In this document: positions 15,045 through 22,666 of the stretch, piece by piece | How the letters are laid out: each line of letters begins with the position of its first letter | Numbering within the stretch: the first letter of the stretch is position 1 | Source: a virus | Reading direction: 5' to 3' (one strand) | Length of the DNA: 35,854 bases | IMG/VR virus record: IMGVR_UViG_3300049596_000318 | Coordinates: 1 to 35,854 of that record | Notes under the pieces: model-generated | The model's input: only the letters and a program-made list of their open reading frames with translations | Databases searched by the model: none | Told to the model about the DNA's origin: nothing | Translations under genes and position numbers: made by a program

Positions 15045-15518
15045 GGTTTTTAAGTTTTCGGTTTTGGTGTTCGATGTAGGCGAGCCAGCCCGTTAGTTCC
15101 TGAGCCGGCATCGCGAGCACCTCGTGGGCAAATTTGTGCAGACGGTCCGCGAGCGCGTAAACGGCGAGGAGGTCTGCCGCCTCCCCGCCGTAGATCAGTT
15201 TTTTAGGTCGTCCACCTTCGGCGCGTCGTCGGCGAGAATGGCGTTGGCGACGCGGCCGACGACGTTGCTGTCCGCCTTGTTCAACAGCGTCGGCTTGTGC
15301 TCAATCGTGAACAGCTTCGCGCCGTGCTCGTCGGTGGCTTTCATGATCAGAATGTCCACCAAAAGCTCCATGTCGTTTTCTTTGCTGCGACGATAGAGCC
15401 GGTTTTTTTCCGAAAGCGTGACCGGCGTTGCGTGCACGACGAGCTTCCACTCCGGCACGTTAATTTTGCGCGTGCCGAGCGATGCGAAGTGTTCTCTGAC
15501 GAGGTCGATTGCGTCCAT
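15037..15518 (-). CDS. Tail assembly chaperone, -1 frameshift product (gpGT-like)
   Basis: Reading shifts back one base at the heptamer A AAA AAC (15204-15198), three codons from the end of the short form. Translation then continues through LIYGGEAADLLAVYALADRL and on to ELTGWLAYIEHQNRKLKNHG before TGA at 15039-15037. The product is about 160 residues. The -1 frame has no start of its own and no stop across about 53 codons, and its ELTGWLAYIE segment resembles the T part of gpGT-type proteins. It overlaps the tape-measure start by eight bases, the position expected for a GT fusion. Both forms guide assembly of the tail tube around the tape measure. Confidence 0.88.
15195..15518 (-). CDS. Tail assembly chaperone, short form (gpG-like)
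   Basis: The 107-residue short form ends at TGA directly after the slippery site (…DDLKN). It is helical and charged, begins MDAIDLVREHFASLG and lies between tail tube and tape measure. Normal termination gives this form; frameshifting gives the long form recorded separately. The ATG has an A/C-rich leader (CACACAACACACATGG) without Shine-Dalgarno. It would be present in assembly but not in the finished tail. Confidence 0.88.
   Translation of the reverse strand: MDAIDLVREHFASLGTRKINVPEWKLVVHATPVTLSEKNRLYRRSKENDMELLVDILIMKATDEHGAKLFTIEHKPTLLNKADSNVVGRVANAILADDAPKVDDLKN
15198..15204 (-). other. Programmed -1 ribosomal frameshift site A AAA AAC
   Basis: The zero frame reads CTA AAA AAC TGA, so the canonical X XXY YYZ heptamer A AAA AAC lies exactly in phase and is followed at once by the stop codon. 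Both tRNAs can re-pair after a one-base slip, and the -1 frame is open to 15037. This mirrors the lambda G-GT site, with a different heptamer. Confidence 0.9.
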
Positions 15519-15546
15519 GTGTGTTGTGTGTGTTTTGCCTGCGAAA

Positions 15547-15933
15547 TTAAGCGGTCAACGTTGAGAGCGTCCCGTTACCTTCGAAGGCAATCGAGCCTTC
15601 TATGATACCGTCAAAGCTAGCACTCACATTAAACTGGGTCACGATGGCGGCGCCGGAATAATAAACGTCGCCGGTGGATGCGCCCTCTGGGTAAAGGTTG
15701 AGCGTGACCGAGCTTCCGATGGTGATCAGCAGCTGGCCGGCGTCGGTCTCGTCCCAGTAGAGGTCACCGCTGACCGAGAACGATTTCATGGATGCGAGCC
15801 GGGTGCGGTAGGTGTCGCCGAGGACGGAGTCCTCGACGGTGTCGGACGAATGGGTGAGACTGTAGTTCCTTAGCTCGCCAATCGTCGTGCTGGACAGTTT
15901 GATGAGGCCTTCGCGGCCGAGTTTGGTTGCCAT
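15547..15933 (-). CDS. Major tail tube protein
   Basis: The 128-residue product is almost all beta strands and turns. Its pattern includes IGELRNYSLTHSSDTVEDS (about 18-36), then SMKSFSVSGDLYWDETDAGQ (about 48-67), and INFQL-type strands near the end, as in siphovirus tube proteins (lambda gpV N-domain). It lies between the tail terminator and the chaperone, the standard place. It lacks the extra C-terminal Ig-like domain of gpV, so it would make a smooth tube of stacked hexamers. Confidence 0.87.
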   Translation of the reverse strand: MATKLGREGLIKLSSTTIGELRNYSLTHSSDTVEDSVLGDTYRTRLASMKSFSVSGDLYWDETDAGQLLITIGSSVTLNLYPEGASTGDVYYSGAAIVTQFNVSASFDGIIEGSIAFEGNGTLSTLTA

Positions 15934-15942
15934 AAAATGAGG

Positions 15943-16374
15943 TTAGTCGGTTGAAAAATAGATGCAGTTGAAAGTGTGCCGAGCCGATCCGAAGCGCCGA
16001 TCTTCGTCTGGCTCAATCGTATATTCCACGCTCGTCAAATGCAGGTCTTGACACTGCCCGCCCAGCGTCACGTCCGCGAGCACGGCCGCTTCGACCGCCG
16101 CGCTGCCGGTGTCGAAAAGGTCATCGATCAGGTAGGTCCCGCTCTCAGCGATGAAGTAGTCCACGACGAGCTGAAGCTGCCGGTATTGCGTGCGGTTACT
16201 CGGCCCGAGCGTGCGCACCTCGATCTGCTCGCTGACCGCGTAAACGGCTGCGGCCGGGAAACTGACGCTCGCAATCGTGTTGTTGCGCCCTCGCAGGATG
16301 TTCGCCGTCGGAACGACGAGAGCGCCCGTGAGCGCGGTGGCGGTGGCGTTGCGGATGTTTGTGCGGGTGCTCAT
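15943..16374 (-). CDS. Tail terminator protein, gpU-like
   Basis: The 143-residue product starts with an alpha helix (STRTNIRNATATALTGAL), then has strand-rich segments including QYRQLQLVVDYFIAESGTYL (about 63-82) and a DDLFDTGSAAVEAAVL helix, a pattern of gpU-type proteins that cap the tail tube. It overlaps the preceding gene by ATGA. It sits between the gp10-like protein and the tube protein, as expected for a Z-U-V order. Confidence 0.8.
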   Translation of the reverse strand: MSTRTNIRNATATALTGALVVPTANILRGRNNTIASVSFPAAAVYAVSEQIEVRTLGPSNRTQYRQLQLVVDYFIAESGTYLIDDLFDTGSAAVEAAVLADVTLGGQCQDLHLTSVEYTIEPDEDRRFGSARHTFNCIYFSTD

Positions 16375-17168
16375 GCTGCGGTTTTGATTGGCATCGCGCC
16401 ACCGACGCGGGTGAAGCCAAGGTTCACGGCGCGATTGGCAAGAACTGCGGCGACTTTCTTCGTAGTCGTTTTGATCCGCGAGTTGATCGCGCCGTCAATC
16501 ATGCGCTGGTAATTTGGAATCTTCACGTTGTGCGCCGTCGCCTTGATGAACGGCTGCGGACCGAAGCTGGATCGCACCGAGCCGAACAGCTTGTTGCCGC
16601 TGGCCTGCGGCTTGAGCTTGTCGCTGAATTTCTTGTAACGCGCACCGGTCACTTTTGCCGACGAGTTCCAGCCCGAGACGGTCCAGCCGACGCGTCCCTC
16701 GATTTCGTTGCGATACTTTTTGAAGTCGCTGCCGAACGCAAGTTGGTCCGGCTTGCCAGTGATTCTCCCGCGAGCGTTTTGTTTGCGCCGATGTTCGAGG
16801 CGCAGCGCGTCTTCGTTTTCCAAAAGTCTCATGCCGTAGTAGTGCGAGAGCTTAGGGTTTCGCAGAAGCGCCCGCAGTTTCTCGACCTGACGGTTGCGCA
16901 CGTAGCGCGCCATCGATGTGTAGAATCCGCCCTTAGTGGCCTTGGCTTGCAAGTCCTGATAGACGAGCGGCTCCGCCAGTCTGGAAAAGTCAGCCCGCAC
17001 CGCGTTCGCGCCCTGCTGCTTGCTCTTCGGCGGCGTGAATTTGACGATGGTTTGGATCGCGTATTTCGCCTCCTCTTTGATGACCAGCCCGAGGTCCACT
17101 TTCGCCGCGTTGGCGAGCTTTGCTAGTTGGAATTCTAGCCGCGAGAAACTGGCCTCGATCTCGATCAT
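16371..17168 (-). CDS. Tail completion/minor tail protein, gpZ or gp10-like
   Basis: The 265-residue product is basic with a helical N-terminus (residues 1-35). It contains IVKFTPPKSKQQGANAVRAD (about 41-60), a region where HK97 gp10-like and gpZ-like proteins have a TP-x-K-x-G motif before a loop, and a basic C-terminus with IPNYQRMIDGAINSRIK. Such proteins join the tail end to the head. It overlaps both the connector gene upstream and gpU-like gene downstream by four bases. Confidence 0.75.
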   Translation of the reverse strand: MIEIEASFSRLEFQLAKLANAAKVDLGLVIKEEAKYAIQTIVKFTPPKSKQQGANAVRADFSRLAEPLVYQDLQAKATKGGFYTSMARYVRNRQVEKLRALLRNPKLSHYYGMRLLENEDALRLEHRRKQNARGRITGKPDQLAFGSDFKKYRNEIEGRVGWTVSGWNSSAKVTGARYKKFSDKLKPQASGNKLFGSVRSSFGPQPFIKATAHNVKIPNYQRMIDGAINSRIKTTTKKVAAVLANRAVNLGFTRVGGAMPIKTAA

Positions 17169-17485
17169 ATCGATTTTTGCACTTCGAGTTCACATCCCGC
17201 GCCCTCGGCGTCGAGCATGACTCGGTCGATGAAATAGGTGATGCCAGCCCGCGAAAGCGTCTGCGTGACCTGCGGCACGGCGCTCACGCTCGTCGTAAGC
17301 AGGAACACGGTGAAGCGCGAGTCGTCCCGGCGTTGGTCCTCGAACTCAGCGAACGCGTTGCGCGAAGATGACCAGACACCCGTGATGCTTGCGCCCTGAT
17401 ACGTGAACGAAATGCCGGCCTGCTCCAAGATCGCGGAGAAGTCGGAATTGATCTGCGTCGGGTCGAAGTCTCGGACGGCGGCCAT
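17165..17485 (-). CDS. Head-tail connector protein (gpFII-like)
   Basis: The 106-residue product reads as a small beta-barrel connector: helical start (DPTQINSDFSAILEQAG), strands around ITGVWSSSRNAFAEFEDQ, a segment RFTVFLLTTSVSAVPQ, then ITYFIDRVMLDAEGAG and ELEVQKSI at the end. Proteins of this pattern bind the head vertex in lambda-like phages. I chose the ATG at 17485 rather than a longer reading because it is 16 bases after the upstream stop. It overlaps the gp10-like gene by four bases. Confidence 0.75.
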   Translation of the reverse strand: MAAVRDFDPTQINSDFSAILEQAGISFTYQGASITGVWSSSRNAFAEFEDQRRDDSRFTVFLLTTSVSAVPQVTQTLSRAGITYFIDRVMLDAEGAGCELEVQKSI

Positions 17486-17501
17486 ACAATTGCGCGAATC
17501 G

Positions 17502-18140
17502 TCAAACCGCGGGAAAGTGCATCGCGTGCAGCGCCGGCCGGTTCGCTTTGAGCCACGGCTCGGCATCGGCCATGCACTTGGCCGCATCGTTGCCGCACGT
17601 CTGAGAGCCGACGTGATGCACGTAGGCCCGGGAAACGAAGTGCCGGCGCTTCATGTCGGCGCATTGCACGTCGTCGGAAAACCAGTTGATCGGCGGGAAA
17701 TCGACCCACGCGTCGCGGTGAATCCATGCGCAAATCGGCGCGATGACCGGCGTCTCGACGATGCTGCGCTCCGACTCGAAACGCAGAAAGTCCAAGCGCC
17801 CGGTGCCGCATCGGATGTTCTGTGCCCCGCGTGCGTAGTCGGACCGCGCTGCGACGTAGCCGACGTTATCGCAATGTTCTTTGATCAGTTGCACGTCCGC
17901 GAGAAGATCGCGCCACGTCGTCGGCGTGAAAACGATGTCGTCGTTGCAGACGACGATCTGGTCGTGCTCCTTGAAAGCGATTCCTGCTGCGTGGTTGTAG
18001 GCTTCGCCGAACGTCGCCCCGACGCCGTGGAAATAGTAGGTGCGGACCTCCCGCGGCACGTAGGCCTTCACCGAAGCCTTGAGCACGTCGAGACACCTTG
18101 CGTTGGTCGTGCAGACGACGATTGCCGGTTCGGGAATCAT
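17502..18140 (-). CDS. Glycosyltransferase-like protein, GT2 type
   Basis: The 212-residue product starts with a Rossmann-like strand (AIVVCTTNARCLDVLKAS) and has the DXD-like motif CNDDIVF (about 65-71) that binds the nucleotide sugar through a metal. Near residue 176 is YVHHVGSQT, a typical late GT2 segment. It lacks membrane helices, so it is probably cytoplasmic and acts on proteins or nucleotide sugars during assembly. The ATG overlaps the preceding glycosyltransferase gene's stop (ATGA). Three such genes sit among the virion genes; the acceptor is unknown. It could instead be a structural relative without activity. Confidence 0.8.
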   Translation of the reverse strand: MIPEPAIVVCTTNARCLDVLKASVKAYVPREVRTYYFHGVGATFGEAYNHAAGIAFKEHDQIVVCNDDIVFTPTTWRDLLADVQLIKEHCDNVGYVAARSDYARGAQNIRCGTGRLDFLRFESERSIVETPVIAPICAWIHRDAWVDFPPINWFSDDVQCADMKRRHFVSRAYVHHVGSQTCGNDAAKCMADAEPWLKANRPALHAMHFPAV

Positions 18141-19522
18141 GCCTTTTTTGCTCCCAGAATTTGCTCGATGTTCTCGGCGTCAATCAGCGTGCAGCCGCTC
18201 GCCAAGATTCGTTCATCCCAGCCGTGCGGCGCCACCATGCCATCCTCAGCGTTGATCTGAATCACGCCCGGCTCGGATGCGCTCGGCTCGCCTACGTCGT
18301 GCAGGAACTGCTTCGCCATCCCCATCGTCTCGGCGTCGTCGGCGCGCACAAGAAAGCGGTGCTCGATCCGTTCCGGCTGCGCCGCCGTTGAGAGCCACGC
18401 GTCGCGGAAGGAAACGGATTTGGTGGAGTTGCCGAGCGTCTTTTGCGTGAGCCGGATCTTCGGTGCGGTGTGCTTGTGAAACACGAGCTGCATCGCAGCC
18501 GCGTCGTCGAGTTGGCCCGCGAGACGGAAAGCACGCGCCGCGAGGTCGTGCCCGGCCCAGCCATACCACTTGACCTCGTGAGTCCACGGCCGGTCCTTCT
18601 CGGTAGGCTCGGGAAGGCTCAGCATCCGAGACGCCCAGAAGCTCGCCCGCTTGCCGTCGTTGCGCTCGAAGCTGAGCAGAATGACCGAGGCGATGGCCTC
18701 GCGGCACCACGGGAAGACGCCGTGCGCCGACATCGCGAACTGGATCGCCTCGCGTCGGGAAGCGACGAGTCGCGCAAGGTTGAGCTGCACCTCGTAACGG
18801 AAACTGTCGTCGAGGTTCGGGAACGAAAGCGCGATCCGGCCGAACTGCTCCGCCGCCGTCTTGTTGCCGGCGCAATAGTGCTCTTGGTGGATATAAAAAT
18901 ACTGGGTCGCAGACTCGGCGACGCTGCGCCCGAGGATCGCCAAGTTTCGTTTGCGGTTGTCCTGTTTAATCGCAATCGGCTGATGATGCCAGACCGGCGT
19001 CGCCCAGTCGAAATGCCGGTCGTTCGGAAGTAGTAGCAGGTTCTCATGCACGTCGTGGTGCCAGACGCGCCCGCTCGCAAATGCGCTGCGCCGCACGATC
19101 CGCTCCCGGTGAAGCTTCTTGCCGGTGCCGCGCACGTCGTAAGGACAACGAACCATGAGCACGTCGTCCGAGAGTTCCGCGAGCCGGTCCCGCAGCTTCT
19201 CGGCCTCCGCAATCACGTCGTCGCAGTCGGCCCAAATTAGCCAGTCGCCGCACGCCTGCGCGAACGCTTGGTTGCGTGCGCGGGCGAACGAATCGACGTG
19301 CTTCCACGCCTGCGCCGTGGCGCCGTTCTTGTATTCGGAGAAGATGAATCCGACCGAGTGATGCAAACACCAGTCGCGCACGATCTGCTCGGTGCTGTCC
19401 GGTTCCTGCGAGCCGATGGCGCGGACGAGTGAGACCTCGTCAATCACGCCGTCGAAGCTGTCGAGCATCGCGCCAATTTGTGCCGCCTCGTTGCCTGCGA
19501 TAACGCAAAGGGAAAGTATCAT
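18137..19522 (-). CDS. Large GT2-family glycosyltransferase
   Basis: The 461-residue product begins MILSLCVIAGNEAAQIGAML, a typical GT2 start. It has the WADCDDV motif (about 98-104) corresponding to the DXD metal/sugar site, and HHDVHENLLL near 173-182, a common GT2 acceptor-side segment. From about residue 215 it is helical and repeat-like, perhaps TPR-type helices for partner binding. The leader is A/C-rich (CACACAACGACGACCATG). It follows the HNH gene's terminator and is coupled to a second glycosyltransferase. It would modify a virion or host glycan; the substrate is unknown. Confidence 0.85.
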   Translation of the reverse strand: MILSLCVIAGNEAAQIGAMLDSFDGVIDEVSLVRAIGSQEPDSTEQIVRDWCLHHSVGFIFSEYKNGATAQAWKHVDSFARARNQAFAQACGDWLIWADCDDVIAEAEKLRDRLAELSDDVLMVRCPYDVRGTGKKLHRERIVRRSAFASGRVWHHDVHENLLLLPNDRHFDWATPVWHHQPIAIKQDNRKRNLAILGRSVAESATQYFYIHQEHYCAGNKTAAEQFGRIALSFPNLDDSFRYEVQLNLARLVASRREAIQFAMSAHGVFPWCREAIASVILLSFERNDGKRASFWASRMLSLPEPTEKDRPWTHEVKWYGWAGHDLAARAFRLAGQLDDAAAMQLVFHKHTAPKIRLTQKTLGNSTKSVSFRDAWLSTAAQPERIEHRFLVRADDAETMGMAKQFLHDVGEPSASEPGVIQINAEDGMVAPHGWDERILASGCTLIDAENIEQILGAKKA

Positions 19523-19570
19523 GGTCGTCGTTGTGTGTGCGTCTGGTCTTGCTGATCGCTCGGACCGGTC

Positions 19571-19605
19571 AAAACAAAAAGCCCCACGCCGTAAAGCGTG
19601 AGGCT
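19571..19605 (-). terminator. Intrinsic terminator after the HNH gene
   Basis: On the minus strand AGCCTCACGC (19605-19596) pairs with GCGTGGGGCT (19589-19580), with a T-G pair that is stable only in minus-strand RNA. TTTTTGTTTTG follows. It lies five bases after the HNH stop and ends that transcript. The next gene begins about 58 bases further on. Confidence 0.85.
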
Positions 19606-19609
19606 GTTG

Positions 19610-20293
19610 TTAGGTCGATTGAATCGCCAAATAAAAATCAATCAGAGGCTCAGGCCAGAGGCTTTGAGGAACCGAGCGAAAGTCTTTGTATTCGCTGGAA
19701 ACCCAAAACGGAGACGAGCTTTTGGATTGATTCACGGGCGCTGGCAAAATCTGCAAATTCTCGTGATGATGCCAGCCGCCGTGCTTGATTGGAATGATGT
19801 GGTCAACGTGGTGCTCGATGCCGGTTTGCTTGGTGAGCACGTCGGCCGCGTTTCTCATTTGCTCTTCAATTGAAAAATTGTGGTCAGCGTGCAGTTGGTT
19901 GCGTTTCAAAGTGCGGCGATGAGACGAATGAAGGGCGCGTCGCGGCTTGTTTTCGTTACCCCACTTAGCTGAGCGAATGTTTGTCTTTCGCTTTCGCATA
20001 TCCGTGTTCTTGTATCGGTTTTTGATGTAGTCCCTGAACTCCGATTGGTATTTTGGGTCGAGCCTTTTCAGCCTCATTTTCTCCCGAGCGTGCGCCAGCC
20101 TTTTTTGAAAAGCTTCAGCGTCGGTCCAGTGTTCGCCATTGACGTATCCGGTCGAGTAACCGCAAAAAACCTTTCCGTCTTCCCTGACATAACCGTGCTT
20201 GTATCGGAGCAGCGGGTTTTCTTTGAGCCATTTATTGAACTCCGCATGGCGCTTTTTCCGCTCGGTAAATGATGCCTTAAACCAAGGGTGCAT
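19610..20293 (-). CDS. HNH endonuclease, probably free-standing homing type
   Basis: The 227-residue product is basic and has the HNH nuclease core HHVDHIIPIKHGGWHHHENL (residues 161-180) followed by QILPAPVNQSKSS, with metal and catalytic histidines and the N residue in place. The N-terminal part (1-120) is a charged helical region probably used for DNA contact. It sits outside the usual virion gene set, between the major capsid gene and glycosyltransferases, and its sequence is richer in A/T than the neighbours, suggesting later acquisition. I chose the ATG at 20293, directly after the T-run of the upstream terminator; the only purine-rich stretch (GAGG) is inside that terminator's stem. 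Confidence 0.85.
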   Translation of the reverse strand: MHPWFKASFTERKKRHAEFNKWLKENPLLRYKHGYVREDGKVFCGYSTGYVNGEHWTDAEAFQKRLAHAREKMRLKRLDPKYQSEFRDYIKNRYKNTDMRKRKTNIRSAKWGNENKPRRALHSSHRRTLKRNQLHADHNFSIEEQMRNAADVLTKQTGIEHHVDHIIPIKHGGWHHHENLQILPAPVNQSKSSSPFWVSSEYKDFRSVPQSLWPEPLIDFYLAIQST

Positions 20294-20323
20294 AAAAAAG
20301 ACCCTCGTTTTACCGAGGGTCTT
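20294..20323 (-). terminator. Intrinsic terminator after the major capsid gene
   Basis: On the minus strand AAGACCCTCG (20323-20314) pairs perfectly over 10 bp with CGAGGGTCTT (20307-20298), with a six-base loop. T residues continue to 20294. The HNH ATG follows directly. The 3' arm contains GAGGG, so folding would hide the only Shine-Dalgarno-like bases for the HNH gene. Confidence 0.88.
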
Positions 20324-20349
20324 GGTTTGTTCAACTATTAAGTGAACTA

Positions 20350-21315
20350 TTATGCGAATTGCGTCGAAATAAGCTGACCGGCGTTCGCATTGACCACCTT
20401 CTCGGCGGTGTATTGCGAGGCGCGGACGATGTTCGACTTGATCGCCTCTTCGCGGTAGGTCGAGACGCCGATGGCTGGACCATATTCGGACCAGTTCAGG
20501 GTGAATCCAGCGCCGCCACCGAAGTAGCCGGCTCCGGCCTGCGTAACCGAGCCGACCCAGATGAAGGTGTTGGCCCACGCATTTGCAGCGGAGAAGGCAA
20601 CGCCCTCGGGTGCTTGGTCGTAGGAAGCGCGACCAATCAGAACCTCGGCGACGCCGAAGACTTCGGCGGCCGCTTGGGTGCTGGCGTTCAGGATCGTGTC
20701 AGTCGAAAGACCGGTGCCGCGAAGGCGGTTCTGGAATTTCGTGCTGGCGCGGATGCGGGTCCAGACCGGGTAAGGAATCACGACCTTGGTGTTCGTGGTC
20801 GATTCGCCCTTGGAAAGCAAACGGTCGAGAGCTTCTTGAACGTCAGCGCCGACATCGAAGGTCGCCAGATTGGCGGTCGTGTAGGCGGTGCCCGAGTTGG
20901 TCGCGGTGAACGTGCCGCTGTCGAAGATTTTGGCAGCGACGCGAAGCTCGTGCGCGAGCAGGAGTTTGCGCTTGGCCAGTTTGGCGGCGATGACTTCGGC
21001 GTCGAAGAAGCGGGCAACGTCGAGGGTGACGGTGTCGTCCACTGCCTCTTCGTAACCGTATTCGAGAGCCGTGTAGGTGTCTTGAACGAAGGCGCGAGTG
21101 CCGCGAGCGTAAGCGCTGTATGGCGAACGGGTCTTCATGTCGCTCTTGAGGAGTTGGCCCTCTTTGAGAACGAACGATGGGTATTGGCCGGCGCGCACGG
21201 GCACGTCGAGGATCGGCATAACGGCGGTGCCGATCAGTCCGGCCTCGAAGTCTTTTGCCTGCTCAACTACGCCGGCGATGTCTGCGCGAAAGATAGCTGC
21301 TGAATTGCTGTACAT
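20350..21315 (-). CDS. Major capsid protein
   Basis: The 321-residue product would form the icosahedral shell. It starts with a polar helical arm, then has SPYSAYARGTRAFVQDTY (about 84-101), a helix-rich spine region around 120-150, VVIPYPVWTRIRASTKFQNR (about 199-218) and a beta-rich C-terminal region ending GQLISTQFA. This agrees with an HK97-fold capsid of the type found beside DUF2190 decoration proteins. It lies directly after the decoration gene and before an intrinsic terminator, which probably lets capsid message end early. The leader is A-rich (AAATAAAACCAAATG). Confidence 0.9.
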   Translation of the reverse strand: MYSNSAAIFRADIAGVVEQAKDFEAGLIGTAVMPILDVPVRAGQYPSFVLKEGQLLKSDMKTRSPYSAYARGTRAFVQDTYTALEYGYEEAVDDTVTLDVARFFDAEVIAAKLAKRKLLLAHELRVAAKIFDSGTFTATNSGTAYTTANLATFDVGADVQEALDRLLSKGESTTNTKVVIPYPVWTRIRASTKFQNRLRGTGLSTDTILNASTQAAAEVFGVAEVLIGRASYDQAPEGVAFSAANAWANTFIWVGSVTQAGAGYFGGGAGFTLNWSEYGPAIGVSTYREEAIKSNIVRASQYTAEKVVNANAGQLISTQFA

Positions 21316-21335
21316 TTGGTTTTATTTTTTAAGGG

Positions 21336-21686
21336 TTAGAGATTCTTTGGCAGCATCTCGATGATGGCCGAAGCGTCAGAGGCGGTGGTGAGAGACTTGC
21401 CCACGGTGATCGTGCCGGTGATGGCGACGGTGCCGTTGGCAGTCGTAAACAAGGTGTCACCGACGGTGACCGGACCGGCGAGCAGGGTGGCCTTGACGGT
21501 GTTGCCGCCGAGGAACTGAACGGTGACGAGGTCGCCGCTTGCAGCGTCGATCGTTGCCACGCCGTCAGGCAGGGAAGCGGTGGCGGAAAGACCCACGCCT
21601 CTATTGCTTGAGATACTTACGAGCCGGAAGGCCGTGATGGCCGAATTAGCGACAAAACTGCCGCTGTTTTGGTAGGAAGTTGCCAT
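21336..21686 (-). CDS. Capsid decoration protein, DUF2190-like
   Basis: The 116-residue product is small, rich in G, A, T and V, and predicted to be all beta. The pattern FVANSAITAFRLVSIS (about 11-26), then VTVQFLGGNTV and GPVTVGDTLFTT is that of DUF2190 or gpD-like cement proteins, which stabilise the expanded capsid. It is placed between scaffold/protease and capsid genes. The leader is A-rich with no Shine-Dalgarno. Confidence 0.88.
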   Translation of the reverse strand: MATSYQNSGSFVANSAITAFRLVSISSNRGVGLSATASLPDGVATIDAASGDLVTVQFLGGNTVKATLLAGPVTVGDTLFTTANGTVAITGTITVGKSLTTASDASAIIEMLPKNL

Positions 21687-21697
21687 GGTAGTTTAGA

Positions 21698-22639
21698 TTA
21701 GAGTTTGACGAGTTCGCCGCCTTGAACGCGCGCACGATAGGCGGCGTAGAGGTCAGCATGGTTTTTGATCGCGAAGGTGATGGCCTCGGATTTGTTGCCC
21801 TTTAGCTCGGTGGCTTTGGCTGCAACTACGTCCTCGAACTTCTGGACCTGCACGACTGGTTTGACTGCTTCGGCCGAGGCAATCGGAGCGGCTGGCGCAC
21901 CGAATGACTTGGCAAATTCTTTGACGGCAGCGAGCGCGGCGGTGTTAGCGGCGAGCTGCACGACTTCGTTCTGCGCGCTCATCGCGGCAGGCTTGTCTTC
22001 TTTCGGAGCGAGAGCTGCTTCGAGCTTCGCGACTTTTTCGTTCATGCCCATCATAGCACTTTGAATCATGCCTTCGATGGCCTTCTTCATTTCGTCGTTC
22101 ATAGGAATTTCGATTTTGATTTCTGCTTCCGGCGACTCGCTGGCGTCGCTCTCAAATTGTTTGAGTTTGCGCGCAAAAAATCCGTTCGGGTTCGCAGCGG
22201 GTTCGCTGACGAGGTCCACCGAGTAGATTTCCGAGCACCGTTGCAAAGTCGTGAGGCTGTCCGTGCTTTTTTCCGACGGACCCGAGAACGCGATCGAGAG
22301 CCCGAACGTGTCGGGAATCCGCTCGGCGATCTCCAAAATGTAAGCGCGATGCGGCGAGGTTTGCAGAAGGTGCAAATCGCCGAGCAGCTTTTCTCCGCTG
22401 ATTCTTAGCGCGTCGATGTAGCCGACGATGTCGCCGGCGCCGCCGCTGTGGTTTAGCTTCACCTTGAGCCCGCCCGCGTATTGCTCGGCGGCGGTCTTCA
22501 CCTGTGCCAGGGTCTTGTCGTCAATCATGACGCCGTGCCCCAGCGCCGGTCCCTTGGTGATCAGCGAGACGCCGCGAATGATACCGGCTTCGGCATCGAT
22601 GACGCCGGCGGAGGCTGAGAAGGTAATGACTTGATCCAT
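21698..22639 (-). CDS. Capsid maturation protease with scaffold tail
   Basis: The 313-residue product begins with a protease-like domain. GLKVKLNHSGGAGDIVGYID (about residues 57-76) supplies a histidine, and DTFGLSIAFSGPSE (about 110-123) supplies a serine, the typical pair for phage prohead proteases. IYSVDLVSEPAANPNGFF (about 138-155) closes the domain. The rest is a charged helical scaffold rich in A, E and K. I prefer the ATG at 22639; a TTG at 22660 in the same frame is an alternative giving 320 residues. It processes the prohead just upstream of the decoration and capsid genes. Confidence 0.82.
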   Translation of the reverse strand: MDQVITFSASAGVIDAEAGIIRGVSLITKGPALGHGVMIDDKTLAQVKTAAEQYAGGLKVKLNHSGGAGDIVGYIDALRISGEKLLGDLHLLQTSPHRAYILEIAERIPDTFGLSIAFSGPSEKSTDSLTTLQRCSEIYSVDLVSEPAANPNGFFARKLKQFESDASESPEAEIKIEIPMNDEMKKAIEGMIQSAMMGMNEKVAKLEAALAPKEDKPAAMSAQNEVVQLAANTAALAAVKEFAKSFGAPAAPIASAEAVKPVVQVQKFEDVVAAKATELKGNKSEAITFAIKNHADLYAAYRARVQGGELVKL

Positions 22640-22666
22640 CGCAACTGCGATGGCCGTCAAAACCGA

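Noticed and set aside
16359-17126. Long plus-strand open frame over the gp10-like gene
   Set aside because: It mirrors a well-supported minus-strand gene and its peptide is arginine-rich and unstructured, as expected of a shadow.
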